Notes: a model not told the origin generated them from the sequence alone. 64,000 bases of DNA from Hyphomicrobiales bacterium (GCA_900489925.1 UEHQ01000010.1:62001-126000), one strand, 5' to 3'. Shown: positions 1 to 8,641, counted from the stretch's first letter. Numbers and translations are program-made.

Positions 1-630
1 AGTTCCGGCGGTTGGCAGATCGTGGCCGGTGACCGTGACGACCCGCCGCCGCGCCGTACCGCGATGCTGCATACGCGACACGACTTCCTGGCCGACATAG
101 CACCCCTTCTTGAAGGAAAGACCACCATTCAGATCCATCAGGACGTCATGCGGAAAGGCGTCCTGCAACGCGTAGTCCGCGCCAGAAACGGCAACGCCAT
201 TCGCTGCGCGCAGGGCGGCATAGGCGATCTGCTCGTCCTTTCCGTGCTCGCCAGGTTCCCTGAGGACGGTGATGCCGGCCTTGGCAAAGCGGCTGTCTTT
301 CCAGCCTGCCTCGCGTTCCACGTCCCAGGAAACGGTTACGCCACTGCCTTCAGCGGAAAGGCTCACGGCAGCCCGCAGCTTGTACATGGTCAACCGCTTG
401 ATGAGAGCATCGCGCTGCCCGTCGTCGGTTTCGATGAGGAAGTCGTCGCCATCCCGCCAGATCATGAAGTCGAACAGGATCTTCCCCTGCGGCGTCAGCA
501 GCGCACCCGGGCGTGCTTCGTCAGCGCCAAGGGAAACGATATCCGTGGTAATCAAATTCTGTAGGAAAGACTGAGCTTCGACGCCGCTCACGCGAATGAG
601 CGCGCGGTCTCTCAGGAATACGGCTGGCAT
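1..630 (-). CDS. ygfZ: YgfZ/CAF17 folate-binding protein (3' end outside window)
   Basis: Read from the reverse strand starting at an ATG at 630, the frame is open to the window edge, so only the first 210 residues are present. The protein begins MPAVFLRDRALIRVSG and carries the family hallmark KGCYVGQEVVSR near residues 178-189. That motif is diagnostic of YgfZ-type tetrahydrofolate-binding proteins, which are related to the GcvT aminomethyltransferase and help maintain iron-sulfur enzymes such as MiaB. The N-terminal part shows the expected folate-binding pattern (FLQNLITTDI, then LLTPQGKILFDF). It lies downstream of, and in the same direction as, the small exported-protein genes. Identification is firm; the exact cellular role in this organism is family knowledge. 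Confidence 0.9.
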   Translation of the reverse strand, partial: MPAVFLRDRALIRVSGVEAQSFLQNLITTDIVSLGADEARPGALLTPQGKILFDFMIWRDGDDFLIETDDGQRDALIKRLTMYKLRAAVSLSAEGSGVTVSWDVEREAGWKDSRFAKAGITVLREPGEHGKDEQIAYAALRAANGVAVSGADYALQDAFPHDVLMDLNGGLSFKKGCYVGQEVVSRMQHRGTARRRVVTVTGHDLPTAGT

Positions 631-691
631 GGTGTCACCTGTCGCGTTGTCATGGCTCAGAAGTATGTCTTTGACGACAGGATCGCAAGCA

Positions 692-1444
692 TCAGTCGCC
701 TGCGGTAAAATACTTCCATCTCCCGTCGGCGGTGATGCCCAGCCGGTAGAAATTGTAGCCGCCGAACTCCTGCATGTCGGAAAGGTCGCCTGCGGTGACG
801 ATCCGAAGCAGTTCGACCCTCTCAGGTGGGGTCAGCGTCTTGAGATCCTTTTGGGCGAAGTACGGCCATACATACATGTCTTCAGACGTGCCTTGGCCGA
901 CATGAACGAAACCGGTCGAGATGATGTCGAGCATGATCGCCAGGATCTCGTCGCCATCCGGGTCACCAGACAGGTCCTTGAGCGCGCTGATCGGATCATC
1001 GGTCGGCTCGCCGACCGTCACCTGGGTCTGGCTTGCGCCTGTCCCGAGCAGCGGGCGCAGCCGCTCGAGATCACCCGACGCTGCCGCCTCGACAATCTGC
1101 TGGCGCATGCGGCGAACCGGTTCCGGGACCTTGCTGATGTCGTAGATGACTTCGACCGGCTTGGAATTGTCCTGTGAGCCGGGAGTGGTGTCCGAGCTCT
1201 GCCCGTTTGTCTTGTCGACGAGCGGGCTCGGCGCCGGGATGCCCGAAGGGGAGGCTGGCGAAGCAGCCGGCTTGTCGGTTCCGCCCTGAGCAGGCGTCGA
1301 ATTGTCTGAAAGACCGGGAGTCTTGTGCAGTTCGGAGAGTGCGAACGCGGCCGTTGCGGTCACGAAACTGCCGGTACCGACACTGACTGCAAGCAAAAGC
1401 GGCGCGATCGCGAGCCGCGAAGCATTGTCTCTATCGGTACGCAT
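692..1444 (-). CDS. Exported hypothetical protein with Pro/Ser-rich linker
   Basis: This 250-residue protein has an N-terminal signal-like segment (APLLLAVSVGTGSFVTATAAFA, ending near residue 35). A low-complexity Pro/Ser/Thr/Asn-rich linker follows (about residues 45-95), then a compact C-terminal domain of about 150 residues rich in acidic and hydrophobic stretches (DISKVPEPVRRMRQQIVEAA, ending GRWKYFTAGD). I do not recognise the domain. The frame is open a further 79 residues upstream, but that extension overlaps the neighbouring gene and looks like non-coding translation, so the ATG just before the signal peptide is preferred. It sits between an 85-residue unknown and ygfZ on the same strand. 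A periplasmic location is inferred. Confidence 0.7.
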   Translation of the reverse strand: MRTDRDNASRLAIAPLLLAVSVGTGSFVTATAAFALSELHKTPGLSDNSTPAQGGTDKPAASPASPSGIPAPSPLVDKTNGQSSDTTPGSQDNSKPVEVIYDISKVPEPVRRMRQQIVEAAASGDLERLRPLLGTGASQTQVTVGEPTDDPISALKDLSGDPDGDEILAIMLDIISTGFVHVGQGTSEDMYVWPYFAQKDLKTLTPPERVELLRIVTAGDLSDMQEFGGYNFYRLGITADGRWKYFTAGD

Positions 1445-1463
1445 GAAACTCTCTGTAAAAATA

Positions 1464-1721
1464 TTATTGCAGGGTGCGGTTCGGAGAAAATTCACCGGCC
1501 AGCATGCGCTCGCGCAACGAATCCAGCAGAGCTTCGGCACTATTCTCGCCATGAAGGCGAATGGTTTCGCGGATGGCATGGATGATTGCCGTATCAGCGA
1601 TGATTTCAGGTTCAATGCCGTCGGCCATTCCGTCGGCCCAGGCTTCATTATGGTACTCCAAGGCCGCCTGAGTCTTCTCATGGACGATCATGTCGTCGAT
1701 GTCATTGAGGCTTGGTTCCAT
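1464..1721 (-). CDS. Small acidic hypothetical protein (85 aa)
   Basis: An 85-residue acidic, mainly helical protein (MEPSLNDIDDMIVHEKTQAA) with no signal peptide, membrane segment or cysteine. The chosen start at 1721 is preceded by a good ribosome binding site (GAGGA, seven bases upstream). An in-frame ATG 21 bases further upstream (1742) lacks a comparable site. It is only 19 bases upstream of the exported hypothetical protein and probably in one transcript with it. I do not recognise a family; the codon pattern and clear Shine-Dalgarno support a real gene. Confidence 0.6.
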   Translation of the reverse strand: MEPSLNDIDDMIVHEKTQAALEYHNEAWADGMADGIEPEIIADTAIIHAIRETIRLHGENSAEALLDSLRERMLAGEFSPNRTLQ

Positions 1722-1821
1722 TGTCTTTTCCTCAAACTGCATGCCTTACTGCCTAGTTAACAACTCTATCAGCCTTTTCCCAAAACGACACGTCCGAGAC
1801 CGAAAAGAGGTTAATTAAATG

Positions 1822-2253
1822 TCAATTTCCGAAGCGCGAAGTAATTTCTGTGGTGAGTGTTGCACCTTCGTTACGGTAGCGCTCTTCTGCCACGATGGCC
1901 GCCCGTGTGCAATCCGTATAAACAGATGCAAAGGCGCGATAGCCTCGATTGAAAGCGGCTGTGAGCTTCTCTTTCCGCTGAGGCTCGTCTTTCGCTTCCG
2001 AATCAAGAAGTTGCTGCATGTCCCTACGCCATTCATCGCTGTTTTCGGCTTTGCACAACGTTCGCAGATAATGCACTGAACCCAGCACCTCGGCGAGGCG
2101 GGCGAGCTTGTCGTCATAAGGAGCAGGCACCGATTTCGGTGCAGCTTCCTCTGGAGTTGCCGGCGTTGTTTGACCCTGGGACATCGCGCAAACGGGCATG
2201 GCCGCACCGGCGCAGACAACAACACACATCAACACGCGACGCAGGGGAATCAT
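1822..2253 (-). CDS. TIGR02301-like exported hypothetical protein
   Basis: A protein of 143 residues with a typical signal peptide (MIPLRRVLMCVVVCAGAAMPVCA) followed by a Pro/Ala-rich stretch and the conserved core LARLAEVLGSVHYLRTLC. From memory this core marks an uncharacterised alphaproteobacterial family (TIGR02301). Two cysteines in the mature part (LRTLC and YTDC) could form a disulfide in the periplasm; this is inference. The ATG at 2253 gives a clean signal peptide. The frame is also open from a GTG at 2310, only a few bases past the stop of the upstream NUDIX gene, so translational coupling from there is possible and the start is uncertain. Confidence 0.7.
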   Translation of the reverse strand: MIPLRRVLMCVVVCAGAAMPVCAMSQGQTTPATPEEAAPKSVPAPYDDKLARLAEVLGSVHYLRTLCKAENSDEWRRDMQQLLDSEAKDEPQRKEKLTAAFNRGYRAFASVYTDCTRAAIVAEERYRNEGATLTTEITSRFGN

Positions 2254-2313
2254 GAGTTTTAGTTGATACGCAGGAGATGGCCGGAACAAGGCACGCAACC
2301 GGATTTCCACTGC

Positions 2314-2733
2314 TTATTCACCTTCCTCGGACAATCGCTCGGCGCACTCCAGCACGCTTTGCGGCGTCGGCAGTCCGCGAATTTCATCGAGGGTAAACCA
2401 GCCGATTTCCGCCGCATCGTCAGCCGCGACCGCGACGGCATCGTGGTCCGCTTCGACGCGGAAGACCGAGAGGAAAAAGTGGCTGTTGAGCCTTCCATCG
2501 GGCGCATGCGTCTTCAGGTCATAGGTCGCGAAGAGCCGGGGATTGTGGGCCCGGATGCCGGTTTCCTCCTCGAATTCGCGCAGGGCCGTATCCGCCGGCG
2601 TCTCTCCCGCCTCGGCGCGTCCGCCCGGAAAAGCGTACATGTCCGCCGATGGCGGGTTGCGTCGGAGCACCAGCAGAAATCGTCCGTCGCGTTGCAGAAT
2701 GCCCGAAGAGGCGGCCTTTGGAAGAGAAGTCAT
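2314..2733 (-). CDS. NUDIX hydrolase
   Basis: A 139-residue single-domain NUDIX protein. The NUDIX box is complete: GGRAEAGETPADTALREF followed by EEETGI, around residues 37-60, matching GX5EX7REUXEEXGU with the metal-binding glutamates present. The family hydrolyses nucleoside diphosphates linked to another moiety; the N-terminal LLVLRRNPPSADMYAFPGG resembles MutT/ADP-ribose pyrophosphatase-like members, but the substrate cannot be told. It is the first gene of a minus-strand run with the TIGR02301 protein four bases or more downstream, and is divergent from ynfA. Confidence 0.88.
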   Translation of the reverse strand: MTSLPKAASSGILQRDGRFLLVLRRNPPSADMYAFPGGRAEAGETPADTALREFEEETGIRAHNPRLFATYDLKTHAPDGRLNSHFFLSVFRVEADHDAVAVAADDAAEIGWFTLDEIRGLPTPQSVLECAERLSEEGE

Positions 2734-2825
2734 GAACGACGCCGATTTGTGATTGCCGGTTGTTGGCCGTGCTCGCTTACGCTCTTGTTCATCCCGTGAC
2801 GGCCAAGCGATTCGAGGGAGCCTTC

Positions 2826-3146
2826 GTGACTTATATCATCTATGCCGCAGCGGCTCTGTTCGAGATTGCGGGGTGTTTCGCCTTCTGGGCTTGGCTGCGA
2901 ATGGGCAAGCCAGTGTGGTGGCTCGCTCCCGGCATGGTGTCGCTTGCGCTTTTTGCGTGGCTGCTGACGCTCATCCCTAGCGAGGCGGCGGGACGCACTT
3001 TTGCGGCCTACGGCGGCATCTACATCGTCGCATCGCTGATCTGGCTCTGGTCGGTTGAAAACCGCGTGCCAGACCGATGGGATATTGGCGGCGCGTTGAT
3101 CTGCCTCTGCGGTACCGCGGTCATCCTCTTTGCACCAAGGGGCTGA
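2826..3146 (+). CDS. ynfA: YnfA family (UPF0060) small membrane protein
   Basis: A 106-residue hydrophobic protein with four predicted membrane helices and the YnfA pattern [34 protein letters not shown] and a C-terminal [18 protein letters not shown]. The family belongs to the SMR-like small transporters of the inner membrane; physiological substrate is not established. The GTG at 2826 is chosen because GAGGGAG lies about five bases upstream and the resulting length fits the family. Starting at an upstream ATG (2760) would add 22 residues that are unlike the family. It is divergent from the NUDIX gene and followed by the SRAP gene 41 bases later. Confidence 0.85.
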   Translation: MTYIIYAAAALFEIAGCFAFWAWLRMGKPVWWLAPGMVSLALFAWLLTLIPSEAAGRTFAAYGGIYIVASLIWLWSVENRVPDRWDIGGALICLCGTAVILFAPRG

Positions 3147-3187
3147 CGAAGCCTTGACCGGACGGAAGGCCGGTGCAAAGAAACCTT

Positions 3188-3952
3188 ATGTGTGGACGCT
3201 TTGCGCTGAACGTATCGCCGGAAGAGCTCGCGGAAGTTCTGGGACTTTTGGACCTGGAGGATTTCCCCGCGCGCTTCAACATCGCGCCGACGCAGCCGAT
3301 TCTGGTCGTCGTCTCGGGCGAACCGTCGGAGCCGGGGAGTAATCGCCCGGACCGCGGCGCCATGCTGGTGCGCTGGGGCTTTACCCCGGGTTGGGTGAAG
3401 GATCCCACGCAGTTTCCACTGCTGATCAACGCGCGCGCGGAGACCGCGATCGGCAAGGCGTCGTTCCGCGCGGCGATGCGGCATCGGCGGGTGCTCGTTC
3501 CAGCTTCCGGCTTTTACGAATGGCACCGGCCCTCCAAGCAGACCGGCGAGAAATCCCAGCCCTATTGGATCAAGCCGCGCCACGGCGGGATCGTTGCCTT
3601 TGCCGGCCTGATGGAAACATGGTCTTCAGCTGACGGGTCCGAGGTCGATACCGGGGCGATCCTGACGACGGCTGCCAATGCCACCATCGCGCCGATTCAC
3701 GACCGCATGCCTGTTGTCATCAAGCCGGAGGATTTTTCCCGCTGGCTTGACTGCAAGACACAGGAACCGCGCGATGTCGCGGATCTGATGCGCCCTGTTG
3801 AAGACGATTTCTTCGAGGCGGTGCCGGTATCAGACAAGGTCAACAAGGTGGCCAACATGGGCGCTGATCTTCAGACGCCGGTGACACTCGATAAGCCACC
3901 GTCGCCGGCAGGGAAGAAAACGCCGGACGACGGCCAGCTGAGCTTCTTCTGA
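3188..3952 (+). CDS. SRAP domain protein (HMCES/YedK family)
   Basis: A 254-residue SOS-response-associated peptidase (SRAP) protein. The start is fixed by biology: after removal of Met1 the catalytic Cys2 (MCGRF) must be N-terminal. Other conserved elements are RFNIAPTQ (about residue 32), the INARAE motif (about 80-85), the FYEWHR motif with Glu about residue 111, and HDRMPV with His about residue 171. In the family these residues form a thiazolidine crosslink to abasic sites in single-stranded DNA, shielding them. An in-frame ATG 15 bases upstream is rejected because it would bury Cys2. Length is slightly above E. coli YedK because of an insertion after GEPSEPG and a charged C-terminus. 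Confidence 0.92.
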   Translation: MCGRFALNVSPEELAEVLGLLDLEDFPARFNIAPTQPILVVVSGEPSEPGSNRPDRGAMLVRWGFTPGWVKDPTQFPLLINARAETAIGKASFRAAMRHRRVLVPASGFYEWHRPSKQTGEKSQPYWIKPRHGGIVAFAGLMETWSSADGSEVDTGAILTTAANATIAPIHDRMPVVIKPEDFSRWLDCKTQEPRDVADLMRPVEDDFFEAVPVSDKVNKVANMGADLQTPVTLDKPPSPAGKKTPDDGQLSFF

Positions 3953-3989
3953 CTCTCTATCTCTGCCCCTTCACATCCCGGAAAATCTC

Positions 3990-4610
3990 ATGCCTCCCAT
4001 CTCGGCCGCTCTGTCCGGCTTCTTCCTCGGTGCTTCACTCATCATCGCAATCGGCGCGCAGAATGCCTTCATTCTGCGCCAGGGCCTGTTGCGCTCGCAT
4101 GTCTTCGTGCTCTGCCTGATCTGCGCGCTATCGGATGCTGTCCTGATCGCCGCTGGCGTCGCTGGCCTCGGGGCGCTGGTTTCGCGATCGCCGATCCTGC
4201 TGTCGGTCGCGAGCCTTGGCGGCATGCTGTTTCTCGGAGCCTATGCCGTTCTGGCGTTTCGCCGGGCGCTTCATCCCGGCGCGTTGCAGACTGGAACGCC
4301 CAAGGCAGTCGGACTGAAGGCCGCGGTGGCGACATGCCTGGCGTTCACATTCCTGAACCCGCACGTCTATCTCGACACGGTCGTTCTCGTCGGCAGCCTG
4401 TCTGCCGGCTACGAGGGTGCCGGTCGGCTGGCCTTCGGGGCGGGCGCTGCCTTGGCGTCATTCATCTGGTTTTTTGGATTGGGCTACGGTGCGCGGTTGC
4501 TGCAACCGGTTTTTGCGAAACCCGCCGCATGGCGGGTTCTCGATGTCTTCATCGGCATCGTCATGGCGTTGCTCGCGACCAGCCTGGGCGCGCGCCTCGT
4601 GACAGGCTGA
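3990..4610 (+). CDS. LysE/ArgO family amino-acid exporter
   Basis: A 206-residue inner-membrane protein with about six hydrophobic helices. The N-terminal signature GASLIIAIGAQNAFILRQGL is typical of the LysE/ArgO branch, which exports basic amino acids such as arginine or lysine. Another conserved stretch is LAFTFLNPHVYLDT around residues 117-130. No LysG/ArgP-type regulator is adjacent, so substrate assignment beyond basic amino acids is uncertain. It follows the SRAP gene and its stop codon directly abuts the stop of the convergent 46-residue gene. Confidence 0.88.
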   Translation: MPPISAALSGFFLGASLIIAIGAQNAFILRQGLLRSHVFVLCLICALSDAVLIAAGVAGLGALVSRSPILLSVASLGGMLFLGAYAVLAFRRALHPGALQTGTPKAVGLKAAVATCLAFTFLNPHVYLDTVVLVGSLSAGYEGAGRLAFGAGAALASFIWFFGLGYGARLLQPVFAKPAAWRVLDVFIGIVMALLATSLGARLVTG

Positions 4611-4751
4611 TCAGGCGATCTTCTTCACCAGCGTCGGCTTGCTCTTCAGCATCAGCGCTGCGGCAAGAACGGCCTTGAGGCCGAGCGGGCGGTAGTTTGC
4701 GCTGAGGTCGGTCTTTACCGGCTGTTCGACGCTTGTCTTCTTCGGGGTCAC
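4611..4751 (-). CDS. Small basic hypothetical protein (46 aa)
   Basis: A 46-residue, lysine-rich protein (MTPKKTSVEQPVKTDLS then GLKAVLAAALMLKSKP) starting at a GTG. Support comes from a strong Shine-Dalgarno (GAGGAG, six bases before the GTG) and a plausible promoter just upstream. The longer open frame to 4829 has no such site and would cross the promoter. The central LKAVLAAALMLK segment could be an amphipathic or membrane-associated helix. I do not recognise the family. Its stop abuts that of the convergent exporter gene. Confidence 0.6.
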   Translation of the reverse strand: MTPKKTSVEQPVKTDLSANYRPLGLKAVLAAALMLKSKPTLVKKIA

Positions 4752-4781
4752 AATACTCTCCTCGCGTGCTGTCCCTAGACT

Positions 4782-4809
4782 CTTATAATTATTGCTCTTT
4801 TGTCTGTAA
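4782..4809 (-). promoter_or_regulatory. Candidate promoter of the 46-aa gene
   Basis: On the minus strand TTACAG (4809-4804) and TATAAG (4787-4782) are separated by 16 bases, within an AT-rich patch unusual for this GC-rich region. The expected start of transcription leaves a leader of about 25 bases before the GTG at 4751, enough for the observed Shine-Dalgarno. Assignment by pattern only. Confidence 0.35.
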
Positions 4810-4839
4810 TAACGACAAAATGGAGGCAAGGCTCATCAG

Positions 4840-4864
4840 GAATTATGTCTGTAAACCATAATTC
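4840..4864. repeat. Inverted repeat downstream of pssA
   Basis: GAATTATG (4840-4847) and CATAATTC (4857-4864) form an 8-bp perfect inverted repeat with a nine-base spacer. It lies between the pssA stop and the promoter of the 46-residue gene. No T-run follows, so it is not a convincing terminator; an operator or transcript-end hairpin is possible. Confidence 0.45.
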
Positions 4865-4905
4865 GCGATCCTTGAGCCAAGCCTTCGCTCGCTAGGAATG
4901 GAGAT

Positions 4906-5754
4906 TTAGATGTGGCGTCCGATGTCGTCTTCGCCGACGCCGGGCTCTTCGATCGTCAGCGTCCCGTACTTGCGTTTCCACTTACGTGCACCGAAGGGCA
5001 GGGTCAGCAGGTAGACGACCGCAGTCACGACCATGACCTCCCAGGTGAAGCTCGAAAGCAGTGCAACGTAAAGAACGACGCCGAGCATCATTGGCAGCAC
5101 GAGGTCGCGCCGCAGTCGCGTGCCCTCTGATTTTCCCGACCAGACGGGAAGCCGGCTGATGAGAAGGAAAGCGATCAGTACCGTGTAGGCCGCCGAAAGG
5201 TAGCCGAAGGTCTTGTCGGTGGTGAAGCCGAGGAAGCCGAGATAGACCGGCAGCAGCACAAGCATGGCGCCGGCAGGGGCGGGTACGCCGACAAAATATT
5301 CCGATTGCCACGAGGCCTTGTTCTCGCGCTCGGACATGACATTGAAGCGAGCGAGCCGGAGCCCGGCCGCGATCGCGTAAATCAGCGCTGCGATCCAGCC
5401 GATCGATCGAGCCTGATCCAGAGCGAAGACATAGACGACAAGTGCCGGTGCCACGCCGAAGTTCACGATATCGGCGAGCGAATCCATTTGCGCGCCGAAT
5501 TTCGACGTCGCCTTCATCAGCCGTGCGACGCGACCATCAATCCCGTCGAGGAACGCAGCCAGGAGCACCATGCCGACGGCGAGCTCATAGCGGTTCTCGA
5601 ATGCGAGACGGATACCAGTCAGCCCGGCGCAGATCGCCAGGATGGTGATGAGATTGGGAACGACCAGCCGAAGCGGGATCTCGCGGAGGCGGGGACCACG
5701 CGCCGAATCATCAGGCGGACCATTCGGCTCGAAGGGCGGGAAGGGCGTTTCCAT
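4906..5754 (-). CDS. pssA: CDP-diacylglycerol--serine O-phosphatidyltransferase
   Basis: This 282-residue integral membrane enzyme makes phosphatidylserine from CDP-diacylglycerol and serine, the first step toward phosphatidylethanolamine. The CDP-alcohol phosphotransferase motif DG-X2-AR-X8-G-X3-D-X3-D is intact: DGRVARLMKATSKFGAQMDS then LAD, around residues 72-94. Several hydrophobic helices follow, and the C-terminus is charged (GARKWKRKYGTLTIEE). The ATG at 5754 has GGAG six bases upstream; a TTG at 5766 in the same frame is less likely. It is 18 bases downstream of psd, the next enzyme of the pathway, so the two form an operon. Confidence 0.93.
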   Translation of the reverse strand: METPFPPFEPNGPPDDSARGPRLREIPLRLVVPNLITILAICAGLTGIRLAFENRYELAVGMVLLAAFLDGIDGRVARLMKATSKFGAQMDSLADIVNFGVAPALVVYVFALDQARSIGWIAALIYAIAAGLRLARFNVMSERENKASWQSEYFVGVPAPAGAMLVLLPVYLGFLGFTTDKTFGYLSAAYTVLIAFLLISRLPVWSGKSEGTRLRRDLVLPMMLGVVLYVALLSSFTWEVMVVTAVVYLLTLPFGARKWKRKYGTLTIEEPGVGEDDIGRHI

Positions 5755-5772
5755 GTCGCGCTCCAATCGTTA

Positions 5773-6471
5773 CTAGCTGCGACGGCTGACGACTGGTCCT
5801 TTGGCGGATCCGAATTCAGCCAGGACCGTCTCGCCGGCAATCGCCGTCTGGCCGAGGGAGACCCGCGGTTCGGCACCTGCCGGAAGGAAGACGTCGAGGC
5901 GCGAGCCGAAGCGGATCAGACCAAAGCGTTCGCCGGCGTCCAGCGGCTCGTTCGCGTTCGACCAGCAGAGGATGCGGCGTGCGACGAGACCTGCGATCTG
6001 CACGACGCCGATCTGGCCGTGCGCGGTCTCGATCACCAGACCATTGCGCTCGTTGTCTTCGCTCGCCTTGTCCAGTTCCGCGTTGACGAAACTGCCGGAA
6101 CGATAGTTGACGCTGACAATGCGGCCGCGCATCGGCGCGCGGTTCACATGGCAGTTGAAGACATTCATGAAGACCGAGATGCGCAGCATCGGCTCGGAGC
6201 CGAGATTGAGCTCCGCCGGCGGCACGACCATCTGAACGGAAGAAACCTTTCCGTCTGCCGGCGATATTACCAGGTCGTCGTCCTGCGGCGTCATGCGCTC
6301 GGGATCACGGAAGAAATAGGCGCACCACAAGGTCAGGATCAGGCCGATCCAGAACAGAGGCTTGAACAGCCAGCCAAGGATCAGGGAGGCGACGAAGAAG
6401 GCGGCGATGAAGGGATAGCCTTCCTTGTGCACCGGAACGATCGTGTTGCGAACCGTATTGAACAAGCTCAT
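5773..6471 (-). CDS. psd: Phosphatidylserine decarboxylase proenzyme
   Basis: A 232-residue enzyme converting phosphatidylserine to phosphatidylethanolamine at the inner membrane. Two hydrophobic segments near the N-terminus (residues about 20-55) anchor it. [12 protein letters not shown] and [16 protein letters not shown] are conserved family blocks. The C-terminal FGSAKG supplies the Gly-Ser pair where self-cleavage creates the pyruvoyl cofactor; the short length fits the Psd type found in rhizobia. The ATG at 6471 follows AGGAGAG; a 28-residue in-frame upstream extension lacks support. It precedes pssA by 18 bases on the same strand. Confidence 0.94.
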   Translation of the reverse strand: MSLFNTVRNTIVPVHKEGYPFIAAFFVASLILGWLFKPLFWIGLILTLWCAYFFRDPERMTPQDDDLVISPADGKVSSVQMVVPPAELNLGSEPMLRISVFMNVFNCHVNRAPMRGRIVSVNYRSGSFVNAELDKASEDNERNGLVIETAHGQIGVVQIAGLVARRILCWSNANEPLDAGERFGLIRFGSRLDVFLPAGAEPRVSLGQTAIAGETVLAEFGSAKGPVVSRRS

Positions 6472-6606
6472 GTATGCCGCTCTCCTAGCGTTTTCGTATC
6501 CGCTGGTTACAGCGAAACCTTGGCGGGGGCAATGCTGGCGCTCCCTCATGCACATCTATGGCAGGGTTCTGAACAGCAAAACGCCCGGGACCACTGGCGG
6601 TTCGCC

Positions 6607-8484
6607 TCAGGTGGCCGGCGCCAATCTGTTCACGACGCCCATGTCGTCGCTCTCGCGCACCTGCTTCAGATGTTCCTCGGCCTGCGTTGCTTCGCGCTGG
6701 CGGCTCCACATCGATGCATAGAGGCCGTTCTTCAGCAGCAGTTCCGAGTGGGTCCCGCGTTCGGCGATTTCGCCGCTCTTCAGAACGATGATCTCGTCGG
6801 CGCCGATCACGGTGGACAGGCGGTGGGCGATGACGAGCGTGGTGCGGTTCTTCGAAACGACGTCCAGCGCCGTCTGGATTTCGCGCTCGGTGGTCGTGTC
6901 GAGCGCCGAGGTGGCTTCGTCGAGGATCAGGATCGGCGGTGCCTTCAATATGGTGCGGGCAATCGCGACGCGCTGCTTCTCACCACCCGAGAGCTTCAGT
7001 CCGCGCTCGCCGACCTTGGTGTTGAAACCTTCCGGCAGAAGCTCGATGAAATGGGCGATCTGCGCGATTTCGGCTGCGGTCTTGACCTCCGCATCGCCGG
7101 CGGCCGGCCGGCCGTAGCGGATGTTGTAGGCGACGGTGTCGTTGAATAGCACGGTGTCCTGCGGAACCATGCCGATGGCGGTTCTCAGGCTCTTCTGCGT
7201 GACGTTGCGGATGTCTTGTCCATCGACCGTGATCGAGCCGCTCTGGATGTCGTAGAAACGGTAGAGCAGACGCGACAGCGTCGACTTGCCGGCACCGGAC
7301 GGGCCAACGACGGCCACGGTCTTGCCGGCCGGAACGTCGAACGAAATGCCCTTGAGAATGGGCCGCGCGGCGTCATAGGCGAAATGCACGTCACGAAACG
7401 AGATGGCGCCATGGCCGATGTCGAGAGGAACAGCGTCCGGCGCGTCCTTGACCTCGGCCTGTACCTCGAGCAGGTCGAACATCTGTTCGATGTCGGTCAG
7501 GCCCTGGCGGATTTCGCGGTAGACGAAGCCGATGAAGTTCAACGGCACGGAGAGCTGCAGCAGCATGGCGTTGACGAAGACGAAATCGCCCACGGTCTGC
7601 TCGCCGCGCTGAACGGCGAGAGCTGACAGAATCAGCATCACGGTCGTTCCGAGGCCGAAGATGACGCCCTGGCCGAAGTTCAGCCAGCCCAGCGAGGTCC
7701 AGACGCTGGTCGCTGCCTTCTCATAGTGAGCCATCGACGCATCGAACCGCTTGGCCTCCATCTCCTCGTTGCCGAAGTACTTCACGGTTTCGAAATTGAG
7801 GAGCGAGTCGATCGCCTTGGTATTGGCGTCGGTGTCGCTGTCATTCATCGCCTTGCGAATGGAGATGCGCCAATCGCTGGCGCGGATGGTGAACCAGATA
7901 TAGGCCCAGACCGTGAAGGCGGTGACGGCAAGATAGGAGAAACCGTAGCCCCACCAGAAGATCACGGCCGTCAGCAGGAACTCGATCAGCGTCGGAACCG
8001 AGTTCAGGATCGTGAAGCGCACGATCGTCTCGATACCCTTCGTGCCACGTTCGATGATGCGGGAGAGGCCGCCGGTCTTGCGCTCCAGATGGAAGCGCAG
8101 CGACAGTTCGTGCATGTGCACGAAGGTCTTGTAGGCGAGCTGGCGCACGGCATGCTGGCCAACGCTGGCAAACAATGCGTCGCGCAGCTGGTTGAGACCA
8201 AGCTGGATGAGGCGGGTGAGATTGTAGGCGATCACTAGCGCAACGGCTCCAACCAGCAGATCGGGCAACTTGCCGGCCAGATCCAGCTTGCCGTTCAAGG
8301 CATCGGTCGACCATTTGAAGAAATAGGGGACCAGCAGCAGGACGAACTTAGAAACGAGCAGGAAGACCGAAGCCCAAACCACGCGCATCTTCAGATCGGA
8401 GCGACCCGATGGCCACATGTAGGGCCAGAGATTGAAGAGCGTTTGCAGCAGATTGGATTCTGAAACTGTCTTGCCGTTAGCCAT
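6607..8484 (-). CDS. Atm1/ABCB7-like ABC exporter (fused permease-ATPase)
   Basis: A 625-residue half-transporter with six membrane helices followed by an ATPase domain. Walker [10 protein letters not shown] is near residue 395, the signature LSGGEKQR near 498 and Walker B ILILDEATSALD near 520. The permease has NFETVKYFGNE and RGTKGIETIVRFTILNSVPT, both strongly like mitochondrial Atm1 and bacterial NaAtm1. These export glutathione derivatives or glutathione-metal complexes, linked to heavy-metal tolerance and iron-sulfur metabolism. The ATG at 8484 (MANGKTVSE) is preferred over the longer frame to 8613, which covers the upstream terminator. It is followed at 135 bases by psd, probably separately transcribed. 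Confidence 0.88.
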   Translation of the reverse strand: MANGKTVSESNLLQTLFNLWPYMWPSGRSDLKMRVVWASVFLLVSKFVLLLVPYFFKWSTDALNGKLDLAGKLPDLLVGAVALVIAYNLTRLIQLGLNQLRDALFASVGQHAVRQLAYKTFVHMHELSLRFHLERKTGGLSRIIERGTKGIETIVRFTILNSVPTLIEFLLTAVIFWWGYGFSYLAVTAFTVWAYIWFTIRASDWRISIRKAMNDSDTDANTKAIDSLLNFETVKYFGNEEMEAKRFDASMAHYEKAATSVWTSLGWLNFGQGVIFGLGTTVMLILSALAVQRGEQTVGDFVFVNAMLLQLSVPLNFIGFVYREIRQGLTDIEQMFDLLEVQAEVKDAPDAVPLDIGHGAISFRDVHFAYDAARPILKGISFDVPAGKTVAVVGPSGAGKSTLSRLLYRFYDIQSGSITVDGQDIRNVTQKSLRTAIGMVPQDTVLFNDTVAYNIRYGRPAAGDAEVKTAAEIAQIAHFIELLPEGFNTKVGERGLKLSGGEKQRVAIARTILKAPPILILDEATSALDTTTEREIQTALDVVSKNRTTLVIAHRLSTVIGADEIIVLKSGEIAERGTHSELLLKNGLYASMWSRQREATQAEEHLKQVRESDDMGVVNRLAPAT

Positions 8485-8641
8485 GTGTGTCTCCGGCCCG
8501 CAAGGGGCTCTGGCCGTGTCGCGATGTCGGCAAATGGGCAGAGCGGCGCTTGGAGCTGAAGCTTGGCCGTACATGATCGCCGTCACCGCCAAATGGGGTG
8601 TTGGCCGGACCATTACAACATGTTGGCCTGACAGGAAAAGA

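Noticed and set aside
5305..7149. 614-codon plus-strand open frame opposite pssA, psd and the ABC exporter
   Set aside because: It spans the reverse complement of three well-identified genes and its product is rich in Arg, Asp and His without any recognised motif; a typical antisense frame in high-GC DNA.
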